64,000 bases of DNA, taken from Porphyromonas catoniae ATCC 51270. GTDB lineage: Bacteria; Bacteroidota; Bacteroidia; Bacteroidales; Porphyromonadaceae. Shown one piece after another: positions 19,441 through 29,307 of this stretch. The position numbers and the translations under genes were made by a program. Positions within the stretch are counted from its first letter, which is position 1. Every line of letters starts with the position of its first letter. The notes beneath the pieces are model-generated. The model saw nothing but the letters and a program-made list of their open reading frames with translations. It was not told the DNA's origin and did no database searches. The DNA lies in NCBI RefSeq assembly GCF_000565015.1, contig NZ_JDFF01000013.1:25978-89977 (forward strand), read 5' to 3'.

Positions 19441-20940
19441 ATGGCTGGTTTCAGACGACTCAGTATTGCTCTAGTGATATGTGCCCTCACCCTCAGTCTC
19501 TCCATTGAGACATGGGCTCAGACACCCAAGCGCATCCGTGAGCACGAGGTGCAGCGCGAAGAGACTGTGTACAGCATCGCCCGCAGGTACAACGCTTCAA
19601 TTGAGAAGATCTACGAACTCAATCCTTGGGCAAAAAAGCAGATAAAGGTTGGGGACAAGCTCCTTATACCTACCGATAGCAGTGCACAACAAACAAGTCG
19701 AAGCACCCCCACAAAAACCACGAGACACAAGGTAGAGGGGGGTGAAACACTGTACCGCATCAGTAAAATCTATGGTGTAGAACTAGCGGATCTACTCCGT
19801 GCTAATCCTGGGGTAACAACATCAAGCCTCAAGGTCGGGATGGAGCTCCTCATCCCCGTTAGTAAAGCTGAGGTAACCCCAACCGCACCTAAGGCAAAGG
19901 AGCCAGAAGAACCGAGTTCTCCTACAAACCAAGTTGCAACAGCACAAACAAGGGTCTTGATGCTCTTGCCCCTGACTAAGGACCGTAAGTTCATTGAGTT
20001 CTATGAGGGCTTCCTGCTTGGCATGTATGATTTGAAGAAAAGCGGGATCTCCATCCAACTTACCACACTAGACATACCTAGTGACAACACCCTGCTTAGT
20101 TACATTTCCTCTGGCAAGTTTGTAGATCAAGATATTGTGATTGGTGGGGTAAATGACGTTCAGATACGAGCTATTGCTGATGCCTCGGGCTACAACCATT
20201 ATATCGTACCCTTTAGCCGAATAGACAATCTCACTCCTCACTCGGGGAATGTCATCCTAGCCAATGCACAGTCCTCGTACATCATCGAGCGTGTTGTTCC
20301 CTTCTTCCTTCAGCGATACAAGGGGCGTGAGGTAGTCTTCACTCGGAGGCGTACAGACACAGAGGAGCCCTTCGTCACACAGCTTCGCCCAGCACTACAG
20401 AAGGCTGGCATCACGATGCGCACGATTGAGGTGGGTAGTGGCTCTATGCCTAGTATCGGGAGCAATACCGTAGTCGTCCCCATCTCTGCAGACCGCAATC
20501 TCGCCCTCGCAACAGTAGCCGCCATCGGCACACAAAGCACTGGAGTTACACTCTTCGGTTATCCACAATGGCAAAGCTACGGGGGGCAATTTCAACAGAG
20601 CCTACACAGGCTAAATACGACGATCTATTCCTCGTTTTTCTTTGACCCCACGATGCCCGAGGCTAAGGATTTCCTCACCCAATACAATACTTGGTTTGGG
20701 CATAAAATCAGCAATACATACCCCAAGTATAGTGTGCTAGGCTACGATATTGCCCGCTACTTCATTAGAGCCTATGCAGCTCATGGCAAAGGGTTCATCA
20801 GCAGTTCGTCCACCCTACCCCACGATGGGCTACAGCTGGATTTCCAGCTACAGCCTCATGGTAGTCGTGTCTACTCAAACACGCGTTTCTACCTAGTGAC
20901 CTACACCAGCTCTGGAAGCATCTTACGAGAATCGTTCTAA
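19441..20940 (+). CDS. LysM-domain protein with periplasmic-binding-protein-like domain
   Basis: A signal peptide (residues 1-26, ending ETWAQ) is followed by two LysM domains at about 35-78 (HEVQREETVYSIARRYNASI) and 98-140 (HKVEGGETLYRISKIYGVEL), which bind peptidoglycan glycan chains. Residues about 170-490 form a type I periplasmic-binding-like domain (TRVLMLLPLTKDRKFIEFYE, VIGGVNDVQIRAIAD, VLGYDIARYF). Such LysM plus receptor-like fusions occur in Bacteroidota; the ligand, if any, is unknown. The stop overlaps the next start by one base (TAATG), so it is coupled to the beta-barrel gene. Confidence 0.85.
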   Translation: MAGFRRLSIALVICALTLSLSIETWAQTPKRIREHEVQREETVYSIARRYNASIEKIYELNPWAKKQIKVGDKLLIPTDSSAQQTSRSTPTKTTRHKVEGGETLYRISKIYGVELADLLRANPGVTTSSLKVGMELLIPVSKAEVTPTAPKAKEPEEPSSPTNQVATAQTRVLMLLPLTKDRKFIEFYEGFLLGMYDLKKSGISIQLTTLDIPSDNTLLSYISSGKFVDQDIVIGGVNDVQIRAIADASGYNHYIVPFSRIDNLTPHSGNVILANAQSSYIIERVVPFFLQRYKGREVVFTRRRTDTEEPFVTQLRPALQKAGITMRTIEVGSGSMPSIGSNTVVVPISADRNLALATVAAIGTQSTGVTLFGYPQWQSYGGQFQQSLHRLNTTIYSSFFFDPTMPEAKDFLTQYNTWFGHKISNTYPKYSVLGYDIARYFIRAYAAHGKGFISSSSTLPHDGLQLDFQLQPHGSRVYSNTRFYLVTYTSSGSILRESF

Positions 20941-21605
20941 TGACAACTTTTCGAGTAATACGCACTACTCTACTCTTCCTCCTCTGTCCCCTCTTGGCTC
21001 AGGCACAGCAGGTGGAGCCCTTTCATCAAGCCCTCTCCATAGGAGTGCACGGTGGCGTCCTAGCAAGTCGCTTCAGCTTCGTGCCTAGCGTTAGTCAGCG
21101 TATCCATATCGGGAATATGGCTGGTCTTAAGATCAGGTACGATGTAGAGCGTGGAGCATCACTACAACTAGAGGCAAACTATCTTACCTCTGGATGGCGA
21201 GAGAAGTACGATGCTGCTGGCACAAGCTATACCCGAGATATCACGTACATAGAGACACCACTCTTGGCACACCTCTACTTAGGTAGCCCTAGTACAAGAG
21301 TTTTTGTCAATGCAGGGCCATTCATAGGCTACGCACTCTCCGAGACAAGCTCTGTATCTGGTGAGGCCAATATGTCCGAAAAAGACCTTGCTCGCCATGC
21401 ACTAGGTATCAAGAGTAAGTTCTTCTGGGGTTTAGGTGGTGGACCAGGACTAAGCTTTGGTCTCGGGACACACCATCGCCTAGAGCTAGAGGGACGGTTT
21501 GTTTATGGCTTTGGCAATATCTGGAGTACGGAGCGCACAGAGCCCTATGTGCAGTCATCAGAGATACGCTTTGGAGGTTTCCTCAGCTATCTCTTCCGTT
21601 TTTAG
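20940..21605 (+). CDS. outer-membrane beta-barrel protein (porin family, PorT-like size)
   Basis: The 221 residues begin with a signal peptide ending near LLAQAQ and continue with alternating amphipathic strands typical of the Bacteroidota outer-membrane beta-barrel domain (SIGVHGGVLASRFSF, AGLKIRYDVE, SLQLEANYLTSGW, RVFVNAGPFIGYALS, RLELEGRFVYGFGNIW). The protein ends in Phe (YLFRF), as expected for BAM recognition. Size and pattern resemble PorT of the type IX secretion pathway, but sequence reading alone does not separate PorT from other small barrels. It is coupled to the LysM gene. Confidence 0.75.
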   Translation: MTTFRVIRTTLLFLLCPLLAQAQQVEPFHQALSIGVHGGVLASRFSFVPSVSQRIHIGNMAGLKIRYDVERGASLQLEANYLTSGWREKYDAAGTSYTRDITYIETPLLAHLYLGSPSTRVFVNAGPFIGYALSETSSVSGEANMSEKDLARHALGIKSKFFWGLGGGPGLSFGLGTHHRLELEGRFVYGFGNIWSTERTEPYVQSSEIRFGGFLSYLFRF

Positions 21606-21649
21606 GCCTACATTCAATCATCAAACTATAACTCTTATTTTCAAGCAAT

Positions 21650-22171
21650 ATGAAGTACATCTGTAAAACATTCCTTGGGCTTAGCTTAGCTCTTGGTTTC
21701 GTGCTAAACATTCATGCACAGAGTGACAAGTTCGGGCAAGTAAATGCTACAAATGTCAATCTGCGCAACCATCCTACGACGCAGTCTAAAGTAGTAGGAA
21801 AGCTACAGAAAAACGAAGATGTAATAATCCTCAATCGATCACGTACGAATAGTGATGCCGTAGAGGCCATCCTGCTAAAGGACGCAAAGTTCTATTCCCA
21901 AGAAGGCGAGTACCGCTTCACTCTACCTAAGGGAAAAGCCGTCGAACTCCTTGCCTTCGACCCTGAGGCTGACGTGTATCATGTGTCTTATGTCAATGCA
22001 GGTGTGAAAGGCTATACCAAGCTCGATCGTACCTCAGTCAAGACCATCACCTACGAGCAATGGTACTACATCCAGCGCAAGAAAACCGGAGCGAAGGGCT
22101 GGGTACTCGCTCGCTACATTGATCTCGCTGAGGATGTAGACGATGATAGTATCGTTGTGTATGAGGACTAA
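21650..22171 (+). CDS. secreted SH3-domain protein
   Basis: A 173-residue exported protein with a signal peptide ending at IHAQ (residue 24). A bacterial SH3-type segment follows (QVNATNVNLRNHPTTQSKVVGKLQKNEDVIIL), with a second weaker one near the C-terminus (YIQRKKTGAKGWVLARYIDL). Bacterial SH3 domains often bind peptidoglycan peptides. It lies between the beta-barrel gene and a VanY-like carboxypeptidase, so a cell-wall role is likely but inferred. The acidic C-terminus (EDVDDDSIVVYED) is unusual. Confidence 0.75.
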   Translation: MKYICKTFLGLSLALGFVLNIHAQSDKFGQVNATNVNLRNHPTTQSKVVGKLQKNEDVIILNRSRTNSDAVEAILLKDAKFYSQEGEYRFTLPKGKAVELLAFDPEADVYHVSYVNAGVKGYTKLDRTSVKTITYEQWYYIQRKKTGAKGWVLARYIDLAEDVDDDSIVVYED

Positions 22172-22967
22172 GCCTATTCTACTCCTCGGGCTTGTCCTAG
22201 CCCTTGCACCCAGCCTCTCCCCCCTCAATGCTCAGTGCTTGAGGAGAGCAATACAGCCCAAGGCAAAACAAGAGCAAGCCCCAACAGATAGCATCAAGGC
22301 TAAAACCTTCCTACCTGCCAGCAAGGCTCTAGTGACGGGGCAGATTTCTTACCTCAGGAGTCCACACTTCCGAAAGCTTGGCTCACGCTACACCTCTCGA
22401 CAGATTTATCTCCAGAACGTTGTAGCTGATCAGTTTGAGGCTATGAGCGATGCTGCAGCCAAGGATGGAATAAGCCTCAAAGCTCTCTCTGGCACACGCA
22501 CTTTCTCTCAACAAAAAGGTATATGGGAGAGAAAGTGGGCTGTCAGGAAGGGCTCAGCCGAGGAGCGTGCTCGTGACATCTTACGCTATAGCTCCATGCC
22601 CATGACCTCTCGACATCATTGGGGCACAGACATTGACATCAATAATCTTGAGAACTCTTACTTCACCTCTGGCAAGGGTAAAGCCGAGTATGAGTGGCTC
22701 TGCAAGCATGGTCATGAGTATGGCTTTGCCCAAGTCTTTACTGATAAGGGGCAGGGGCGCCCAGGCTACGAACTAGAAAAGTGGCATTGGTCCTACCTCC
22801 CTGCGGCAGAGCTCTACCTCGAATATTACCAGCAGTACGTCGGCTACGAAGACATCAAGGGCTTCACTGGAGCAGAGGTTGCACCAGCATTACGTGTGAT
22901 CCTCGACTACGTAGGAGGAGTAGAAACCCCGAAAGCTCATGAGCTCTTCCACTGGAGGAAGAAGTAA
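22161..22967 (+). CDS. VanY-like D-alanyl-D-alanine carboxypeptidase (M15 family)
   Basis: From the ATG at 22161, which overlaps the previous stop by 11 nt, there are 268 residues with a signal peptide ending at LNA. The M15 zinc motif is present: SRHHWGTDID (Ser150, His152, Asp159), then the second-shell Glu and His in LEKWHWSYLP (His209), and the substrate segment SGTRTFSQQKGIW. Family enzymes trim the terminal D-Ala or cut cross-links in peptidoglycan. A start 18 nt upstream is possible. The gene ends a likely four-gene envelope operon. Confidence 0.85.
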   Translation: MRTKPILLLGLVLALAPSLSPLNAQCLRRAIQPKAKQEQAPTDSIKAKTFLPASKALVTGQISYLRSPHFRKLGSRYTSRQIYLQNVVADQFEAMSDAAAKDGISLKALSGTRTFSQQKGIWERKWAVRKGSAEERARDILRYSSMPMTSRHHWGTDIDINNLENSYFTSGKGKAEYEWLCKHGHEYGFAQVFTDKGQGRPGYELEKWHWSYLPAAELYLEYYQQYVGYEDIKGFTGAEVAPALRVILDYVGGVETPKAHELFHWRKK

Positions 22968-23330
22968 TCTGTCTTTATATCATCACTCTCCCGTCCTTTC
23001 TGTACAAAGAGAGCATATTGTTTACAACGACAGAGCACATCAAGAATGAAATGGCAGAACGGGAGAAAAGGCTAACCTTCTACTCTGTCTAGCGTAAGTA
23101 AACATCTCTCGGGACGTAAAGCCTAGCTAGGTTGTACCTATGCTAATAATGAGCTTAATCCTGATAGCTAGGATATGTCGTATACTATCTAGTTGTTTGG
23201 GAGAACTTGGCATGTAGGAGTCGTCTACTCAACTGATAATTCGTATCTTTGAGCTTGAAAGTATGCTCAGCAAGCGTGCTATTGGAAGCTCAAGCAAGGA
23301 GCCAACGAAAAAGAATAGAGTACTTTATAT
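22968..23330. other. intergenic region, little recognisable
   Basis: This 363-bp gap holds a promoter-like TATCTTTG at 23244-23251, about 80 bp before the antiporter gene. No hairpin terminator, dyad array or RNA gene was recognised. Confidence 0.45.
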
Positions 23331-25661
23331 ATGTCCAAGCAACGTGGCCTCTGGCCCTTTGTTTTCTACTTCATTATCCTGATCGCCTCTGTGGCAGCCC
23401 TTTGGGGAACGCTCCAGTTAGGTGAACATCTAGTACCGACTACAGCCACAGCCAACACAAACCTAAGTCCTGCCTCCTTTGCCTCAGCCTTTGCAGACTT
23501 CCAGCAGAGCGTCACGCATCACCGAGAGTCTACGATTGGTCGACTACTCCTACAAATACTCGTTATCCTGATTGCTGCCCGCCTCATGGGCTGGCTCTTT
23601 CGCAAAATCAAACAACCAGCTGTCATAGGAGAGATTGTAGCAGGCATTCTCCTTGGCCCTTCACTATTTGGGAAGCTTTCGCCAGAGCTTTTCACAATGC
23701 TCTTCCCACAAGAAAGTCTACCAAATATCCAGCTGCTTAGCAACTTTGGGCTAATCCTCTTCATGTTTGCAGTCGGGATGGAACTCCGCCTCGGAGACAT
23801 AAGACGCCAGCTAAAGGGGAGTATAGTTATCAGCCATGCAGGTATCCTCCTACCCTTTGTACTATCCCTTCCGTTAAGCTACAGTATCTATACCCAGTAC
23901 GCAGCGGCATACACGGGCTTCACTCCTTTTGCACTCTTCATCGGGATTGCTATGAGTATCACAGCGTTCCCTGTGCTGGCTCGCATTATCCAGGAGAGTA
24001 ACCTACAGCGTACACACCTCGGCAAGCTTTCTCTCTCTACAGCAGCGGCTGGAGACATCACCGCTTGGCTCATGCTGGCTGCTATTATTGCCATCTCACA
24101 GAGTGGCAGTATCCTAAGTACTGGGTACAATCTTCTCTTCCTTATTGGCTACCTCCTCGTCATGTTCGGCATCATTCGTCCGCTCTTTCGTGCGGCAGGT
24201 AAGGTGTACAACAATACCGAGGTCATTAGCCATGGAATGGTGGGGGTAATCATCATTCTACTTCTCCTATCATCCTATATCACAGAGCTACTCAGCATGC
24301 ACGCACTCTTTGGAGCTTTCATGCTGGGACTAGTAATGCCCGAGGATCTATCGTTTCGTAAGATTATCTCGGACAAGATTGAGGACGTTTCACTTCTCCT
24401 TTTCTTACCACTTTTCTTTGTCTCGAGCGGACTACAGACTGAGCTGGGACTCATCAGCGGTGTGGACATGTGGACTCTTCTGGGAGCCTTCACACTCATC
24501 GCTATTGTGGGGAAAGTCGGAGGAACATATATCTCGGCTCGAGTTTGTGGTCAATCTCCAAAGAATAGCATCTACCTAGGGGCATTCATGAATACTAGGG
24601 GGCTAATGGAACTCGTTGTCCTTGGGATTGGCTATGAGATGGGGATTCTTCCCCCCGCAATCTATACCGTTCTGGTGATGATGACCGTCATTACAACGGT
24701 AATGACAATGCCCATGATCCACTTGATTAACCTAATCAATAAGCTACGCACAAGGCGAACAGATCGAATCGATGTAGTTGGTAAACAGGCTGGAGCAAAG
24801 GTGCTACTCTCCTTTGGTCGTCCTGCCTCAGGAGCAAGCCTCCTCCGTCTAACAAATCAGCTCCTGAGGAGAGGTGAAGCACATCCCAACGTCACGGCAC
24901 TACATATCACCACCGATAAAGACATTAACTCCATTGATGCAGACAAGTACTTCAACGATAGCTTCCGTCCCATCATTATGGAGGCAAACCGACTTGCCCA
25001 ACCACTAGAGACCGATTACCAGGTCTCTGGGAACGTAGAGAACACCATCCTCGCAAAGCTTATCAATGAGCGATACAATCTACTCATCGTTGGTGCTGGT
25101 GTACGTCTCTCCTCTGATGAAGATGACCGCGAGGCAACAACGATGCGTGAACAAATGAGCAGACGTATGGGAGCCTTCTCTGTCCGTACCACAGAGGCTC
25201 TGCTGTCCATACATAGTATGCTCCGAGATAAAATGGAGTTCTTCATAGAGAAAGCCCCTTGCTCAGTGGGTATCTTCCTAAGTCGCTCTTTTGATTCTCC
25301 CAAGCGTATCCTACTCTATCTAACAACTAGAGAAGATATACGTATGCTCCCCTATGCTCGCACAATGGCAGAGAATAATCAGGGGACACTACACATCATC
25401 ATATCCAAGGCTCTCCAAGGAGAAAAGCTACCTCTACACACAGGTGAAGAGATAATAGCGACACTGCCCCATAGCTTCGTGGGGACTGCTAGAGAGCCTG
25501 ACACTCACTCTGAAAAGGGACTAAGCCCCAATAATGGTTGCAAGCCCCCAGAGGGATACGATCTGATGATCCTCAACTATAGGCTCTGGCGAGACACCTT
25601 TGATCATAATAAAGCGTTGCTCCTCAGCCTTCCCTCTACGCTTATCCTCAATCTCAAGTAA
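23331..25661 (+). CDS. cation/proton antiporter (CPA2 family) with USP-like C-terminal region
   Basis: The 776-residue protein has one N-terminal membrane segment (about 8-28), an 80-residue extracytoplasmic stretch, then about twelve membrane segments of the CPA2/Kef type. AVIGEIVAGILLGPSLFGKL, the unwound-helix segment AMSITAFPVLARIIQE and GAFMLGLVMP are typical, and the two-residue TA..D ion site region is in STAAAGDITAWLML. Residues about 480-776 are soluble and resemble tandem universal-stress-protein folds (KVLLSFGRPASGASLLRL, NLLIVGAG). It exchanges Na+ or K+ for protons; ion preference cannot be read. Probably cotranscribed with the branching enzyme gene 38 nt downstream. Confidence 0.88.
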   Translation: MSKQRGLWPFVFYFIILIASVAALWGTLQLGEHLVPTTATANTNLSPASFASAFADFQQSVTHHRESTIGRLLLQILVILIAARLMGWLFRKIKQPAVIGEIVAGILLGPSLFGKLSPELFTMLFPQESLPNIQLLSNFGLILFMFAVGMELRLGDIRRQLKGSIVISHAGILLPFVLSLPLSYSIYTQYAAAYTGFTPFALFIGIAMSITAFPVLARIIQESNLQRTHLGKLSLSTAAAGDITAWLMLAAIIAISQSGSILSTGYNLLFLIGYLLVMFGIIRPLFRAAGKVYNNTEVISHGMVGVIIILLLLSSYITELLSMHALFGAFMLGLVMPEDLSFRKIISDKIEDVSLLLFLPLFFVSSGLQTELGLISGVDMWTLLGAFTLIAIVGKVGGTYISARVCGQSPKNSIYLGAFMNTRGLMELVVLGIGYEMGILPPAIYTVLVMMTVITTVMTMPMIHLINLINKLRTRRTDRIDVVGKQAGAKVLLSFGRPASGASLLRLTNQLLRRGEAHPNVTALHITTDKDINSIDADKYFNDSFRPIIMEANRLAQPLETDYQVSGNVENTILAKLINERYNLLIVGAGVRLSSDEDDREATTMREQMSRRMGAFSVRTTEALLSIHSMLRDKMEFFIEKAPCSVGIFLSRSFDSPKRILLYLTTREDIRMLPYARTMAENNQGTLHIIISKALQGEKLPLHTGEEIIATLPHSFVGTAREPDTHSEKGLSPNNGCKPPEGYDLMILNYRLWRDTFDHNKALLLSLPSTLILNLK

Positions 25662-25699
25662 GACTTACGCAGTCGCTAACCCGTCACCACAAAAGAATT

Positions 25700-27703
25700 A
25701 TGACTAAGCTAGCAATGAACGACCCTTGGCTTAAGCCCTACGAAGAGCGCATACATCGTCGCATGCAGTTCACTCGGGCAAGGGAACGATCCATAACACA
25801 AGGTGGTGATATTCCTTTGGAGCAGTTTGCCGATGGGTATCTGTACTACGGACTACATCGTGATGAGCGAGGATCATGGATACTCAGAGAGTCGCTTCCT
25901 GGCGCACAGAGTGTCTACCTCATTGGCTCCTTCAATGGTTGGCAAACCATGTCTGTTTGGAAGCTTAAACGCGTCGACGACTATGGGAACTGGGAGATCA
26001 AGGTAGCGAAAGATGCCCTCCATCATGGAGACCACTACCGCCTCTTTGTGCACTGGGGGCATGGCTGTGGGGAGCGTATCCCTGCTTGGGCAACTCGAGT
26101 TGTACAGGATAGTGAAACAGGCATCTTCAGCGCACAGATATGGGCTCCAGAGGAAGAATATAAATTCAAACATACACGCCCAACATGCCAAGATGAACCT
26201 CTGATGATTTATGAATGCCACATCGGTATGTCATCAGAGGAAGGCAAGGTAAGTGGCTATCGAGAGTTTCAGGAACAGATACTCCCTCGCATCGTAGACT
26301 TGGGCTATAATGCTATTCAGATTATGGCCATTCAGGAACACCCCTATTATGGATCCTTTGGCTATCATGTATCAAGCTTCTTTGCCCCAAGTAGTCGCTT
26401 TGGCTCTCCCGACGAACTGAAAGAACTAATCGACACTGCCCACGGTCTTGGCCTACGTGTCATCATGGATCTCGTACACAGCCATGCGGTAAAGAACGAA
26501 GTTGAGGGACTAGCCAAGTATGACGGATCTCGCACTCTATTTTTCCACGAAGGGCCACGTGGAGACCACCCAGCTTGGGATTCTCTCTGCTTTGACTACG
26601 GGCGAAACAACGTCATTCATTTCTTACTATCCAACTGTAAGTACTGGCTTGAGGTCTTCCAGTTTGACGGCTTCCGCTTTGATGGAGTATCTTCCATGCT
26701 CTACTACGACCATGGATTAGGAGAAGCCTTCACATCCTACGCTGACTATTTCAATGGTCATCAGGATGCCGATGCCATGGCCTACCTGACCCTGGCCAAT
26801 AAGCTCATTCATCAAGTTCACCCACATGCCATAACCATTGCTGAAGAAGTAAGCGGAATGCCAGGATTAGCCTCTGCTATTGAGGACGGAGGATTTGGCT
26901 TCGATTACCGACTTGCGATGAATATCCCAGACTTCTGGATTAAGCTCATCAAGGAGCACCCCGACGAAGCTTGGAGTCCTGGGGCGATATGGTACGAACT
27001 CACGAACCGACGTGAGGATGAGAAGACCATCAGTTATGCAGAGAGTCATGACCAAGCATTGGTTGGAGATAAGACCCTCATTTTCCGTCTCGCTGATGCC
27101 GACATGTACTGGCACATGAGCCATGCGACACGTTCACTCACGACGGATCGTGCGGTAGCTCTGCATAAGATGATACGTCTAGTCACCGCTGCAACAATGA
27201 ACGGAGGCTACTTAACCTTCATGGGGAACGAATTTGGGCATCCTGAGTGGATTGATTTCCCCAGAGAGGGTAACGGCTGGTCGTACCACTATGCCCGTCG
27301 CCAGTGGAGTCTTGCCGACAATAGTGAACTCCTCTACCACGACCTTAGGAACTTCGATAAGGCAATGGTACATCTACTCGATGGTATCCGCTCATTCAAC
27401 AATCTACCCCTCACTCAATACTGGTCACATGAAGACGATCAAGTCCTCTGCTTTGGTCGAGGGAATTATATTTTCGTCTTCAACTTTCACCCAACGCTGG
27501 CCTATACAGACTACGCCATTCCTGTACCTGAGGGGCATTATTCAATCATCCTAGACAGCGATGCCAAGGACTTCGGTGGCTATAGTCTTATTGATGATGC
27601 ACAGCCACACTACACTCAGAGTACCACTTACGATGGTGAGGTAAAGGATGCCATCTCACTTTACCTACCACCGCGCACTGCACTCGTCCTAAAACGCAAT
27701 TAA
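25700..27703 (+). CDS. glgB: 1,4-alpha-glucan branching enzyme
   Basis: GlgB makes alpha-1,6 branches in glycogen. An N-terminal CBM48-type region (about 60-150; VYLIGSFNGWQTMSVWKLKR) precedes the GH13 barrel. Catalytic residues are visible: nucleophile Asp328 in GFRFDGV, acid/base Glu382/383 in AEEVSG, and His450-Asp451 in ESHDQA. The C-terminal beta domain ends in LPPRTALVLKR. At 667 residues it matches the GH13_8, eukaryote-like branching enzymes found in Bacteroidota. No other glycogen genes are in the window. Confidence 0.93.
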   Translation: MTKLAMNDPWLKPYEERIHRRMQFTRARERSITQGGDIPLEQFADGYLYYGLHRDERGSWILRESLPGAQSVYLIGSFNGWQTMSVWKLKRVDDYGNWEIKVAKDALHHGDHYRLFVHWGHGCGERIPAWATRVVQDSETGIFSAQIWAPEEEYKFKHTRPTCQDEPLMIYECHIGMSSEEGKVSGYREFQEQILPRIVDLGYNAIQIMAIQEHPYYGSFGYHVSSFFAPSSRFGSPDELKELIDTAHGLGLRVIMDLVHSHAVKNEVEGLAKYDGSRTLFFHEGPRGDHPAWDSLCFDYGRNNVIHFLLSNCKYWLEVFQFDGFRFDGVSSMLYYDHGLGEAFTSYADYFNGHQDADAMAYLTLANKLIHQVHPHAITIAEEVSGMPGLASAIEDGGFGFDYRLAMNIPDFWIKLIKEHPDEAWSPGAIWYELTNRREDEKTISYAESHDQALVGDKTLIFRLADADMYWHMSHATRSLTTDRAVALHKMIRLVTAATMNGGYLTFMGNEFGHPEWIDFPREGNGWSYHYARRQWSLADNSELLYHDLRNFDKAMVHLLDGIRSFNNLPLTQYWSHEDDQVLCFGRGNYIFVFNFHPTLAYTDYAIPVPEGHYSIILDSDAKDFGGYSLIDDAQPHYTQSTTYDGEVKDAISLYLPPRTALVLKRN

Positions 27704-27753
27704 TACGGCCCATCCCATCCGCTTGTGATGGGACAAACAAACTTATACACCTC

Positions 27754-28698
27754 ATGAGTATTGACACAAAGAACGTCGCCATCTTTGCTGGATCTGCTTC
27801 TCTGGAGCTTGCCACCAAGATTGCAGAAGGCCTAGGTCTCAACCTAGGGGACATGGAAGTCGAGCACTTTGCTGACGGAGAGTTTTCGGTCTATTACAAA
27901 GACAGCATCCGTGGTAAGGATGTCTTCCTCGTACAGTCCACTTATCCGTCCTCGGACAACATTATGGAGCTGCTGCTCATGATTGATGCAGCCAAGCGCG
28001 CCTCAGCACATTACATCGCCGCTGTAATACCTTACTTCGGCTGGGCACGCCAGGATCGCAAGGACAAACCTCGTGTCTCCATCGGAGCAAAGCTCATGGC
28101 CGATCTCCTCAGCACTGCCGGGGTGACCCGACTCATCACAATGGACCTGCACGCAGACCAGATACAGGGCTTCTTCGACGTCCCCGTGGATCACCTTTAT
28201 GCTTCAACGGTCTTCATCGATTATTTAAGAAAGACCTCCGACCTTGATCGCACCGTGATGGCAACACCTGATGTGGGCGGGGCAAAACGAGCCAATTCCT
28301 ACGCAAAGTTCCTCGGAGTGCCCATGGTCATCTGCCACAAGAGCCGTGCAAAGGCTAATGAAGTGGCCGAAATGACCATCATTGGCGACGTGACGGGCAA
28401 GGACGTTATCCTCGTTGATGACATTGTGGACACCGCTGGTACGATATGTAAGGCTGCGGACTTGATGATGAAGAACGGCGCCCGCAGTGTACGAGCCATC
28501 GCAAGTCACGCAGTTCTCAGCGACCCAGCCACAGAGCGCATCGATGCTTCAGCATTAACGGAGATGATTTTCACTGACTCGATCCCTCTACGTAAGCATT
28601 CTGATAAGATCCGTGTAGTCTCTGTCGCCGCTGTCTTTGCTGAAGCCATCAAGCGAGTCATTAATCACGAGTCCATCAGCATACTCTATTCTCTCTAG
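27754..28698 (+). CDS. prs: ribose-phosphate pyrophosphokinase
   Basis: Prs makes PRPP from ribose 5-phosphate and ATP for purine, pyrimidine, His and Trp synthesis. The 314 residues include GEFSVYYKDSIRGKDVFLVQ, the Mg-binding MDLHADQIQGFFDVPVDHLY, and the PRPP loop VILVDDIVDTAGT. The start 51 nt after glgB gives normal length. A strong terminator follows. Confidence 0.96.
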   Translation: MSIDTKNVAIFAGSASLELATKIAEGLGLNLGDMEVEHFADGEFSVYYKDSIRGKDVFLVQSTYPSSDNIMELLLMIDAAKRASAHYIAAVIPYFGWARQDRKDKPRVSIGAKLMADLLSTAGVTRLITMDLHADQIQGFFDVPVDHLYASTVFIDYLRKTSDLDRTVMATPDVGGAKRANSYAKFLGVPMVICHKSRAKANEVAEMTIIGDVTGKDVILVDDIVDTAGTICKAADLMMKNGARSVRAIASHAVLSDPATERIDASALTEMIFTDSIPLRKHSDKIRVVSVAAVFAEAIKRVINHESISILYSL

Positions 28699-28777
28699 AA
28701 GAGGCTGTAAAGAGCGGATAATGTAAAGGAACTTTTCATTTGTAAAAGCTAATTTGCTCCCGCCATTACATTGCAAG

Positions 28778-28827
28778 GAGAAAGGCTAGAAGGTAATGTC
28801 CCCTTCTAGCCTTTCTCTTCTTTGCGT
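28778..28827 (+). terminator. terminator of prs
   Basis: A 16-bp perfect stem, GAGAAAGGCTAGAAGG (28778-28793) with its complement at 28802-28817, followed by ttcttt. Confidence 0.85.
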
Positions 28828-28959
28828 GCGATTTCATTGCTAATCCCCCTAAATCTTCTCTAGTTATACCCCAAACTCACTCTACTCTCAACCCAACGTA
28901 ACTCACTGTACAACAGAAAGTAAACATCCATTCAAGTAAAAGAAACTGACCACCCTCTA

Positions 28960-29137
28960 GAAAGTACCTAATCAATCGGGAAAAAGTACCTAATAATTTT
29001 CCAGATTGATTAGGTAAATTTTCTAGGTTGATAAGGTAAATTCAGAAGGTGCATCAATTAACCTCAATTGATACCTCAATTTATTCCGTTTAGAACTCCA
29101 ATTTATTCGCTTAGTCTGCTCAGTTTATTCAGGTTTA
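28960..29137. repeat. family D dyad-like array (23-bp pitch)
   Basis: AT-rich 17-bp units with 6-nt spacers start at 28960, 28983, 29006 and 29029 (GAAAGTACCTAATCAAT, AAAGTACCTAATAATTT and inverse forms TTGATTAGGTAAATTTT, TGATAAGGTAAATTCAG). Units 5-8 in the same phase (29052, 29075, 29098, 29121) are weaker and the last three share a TTTATTC core. The first two units are inverted relative to the next two. Confidence 0.65.
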
Positions 29138-29307
29138 GATTTACTTGTAAATGAAAACAATTGTAATGTACCTTCTTTTGCTTTTAGAGCTAATTCTAAT
29201 ATCTACCTCACGTACTTATCTTTTATAGCTTAGTAACTTCGTATATAGCATGAAATGGCTTTAGTTTAATAGTTAAGCTACATTTCTATGATAGCTAAGC
29301 AGGTTAT

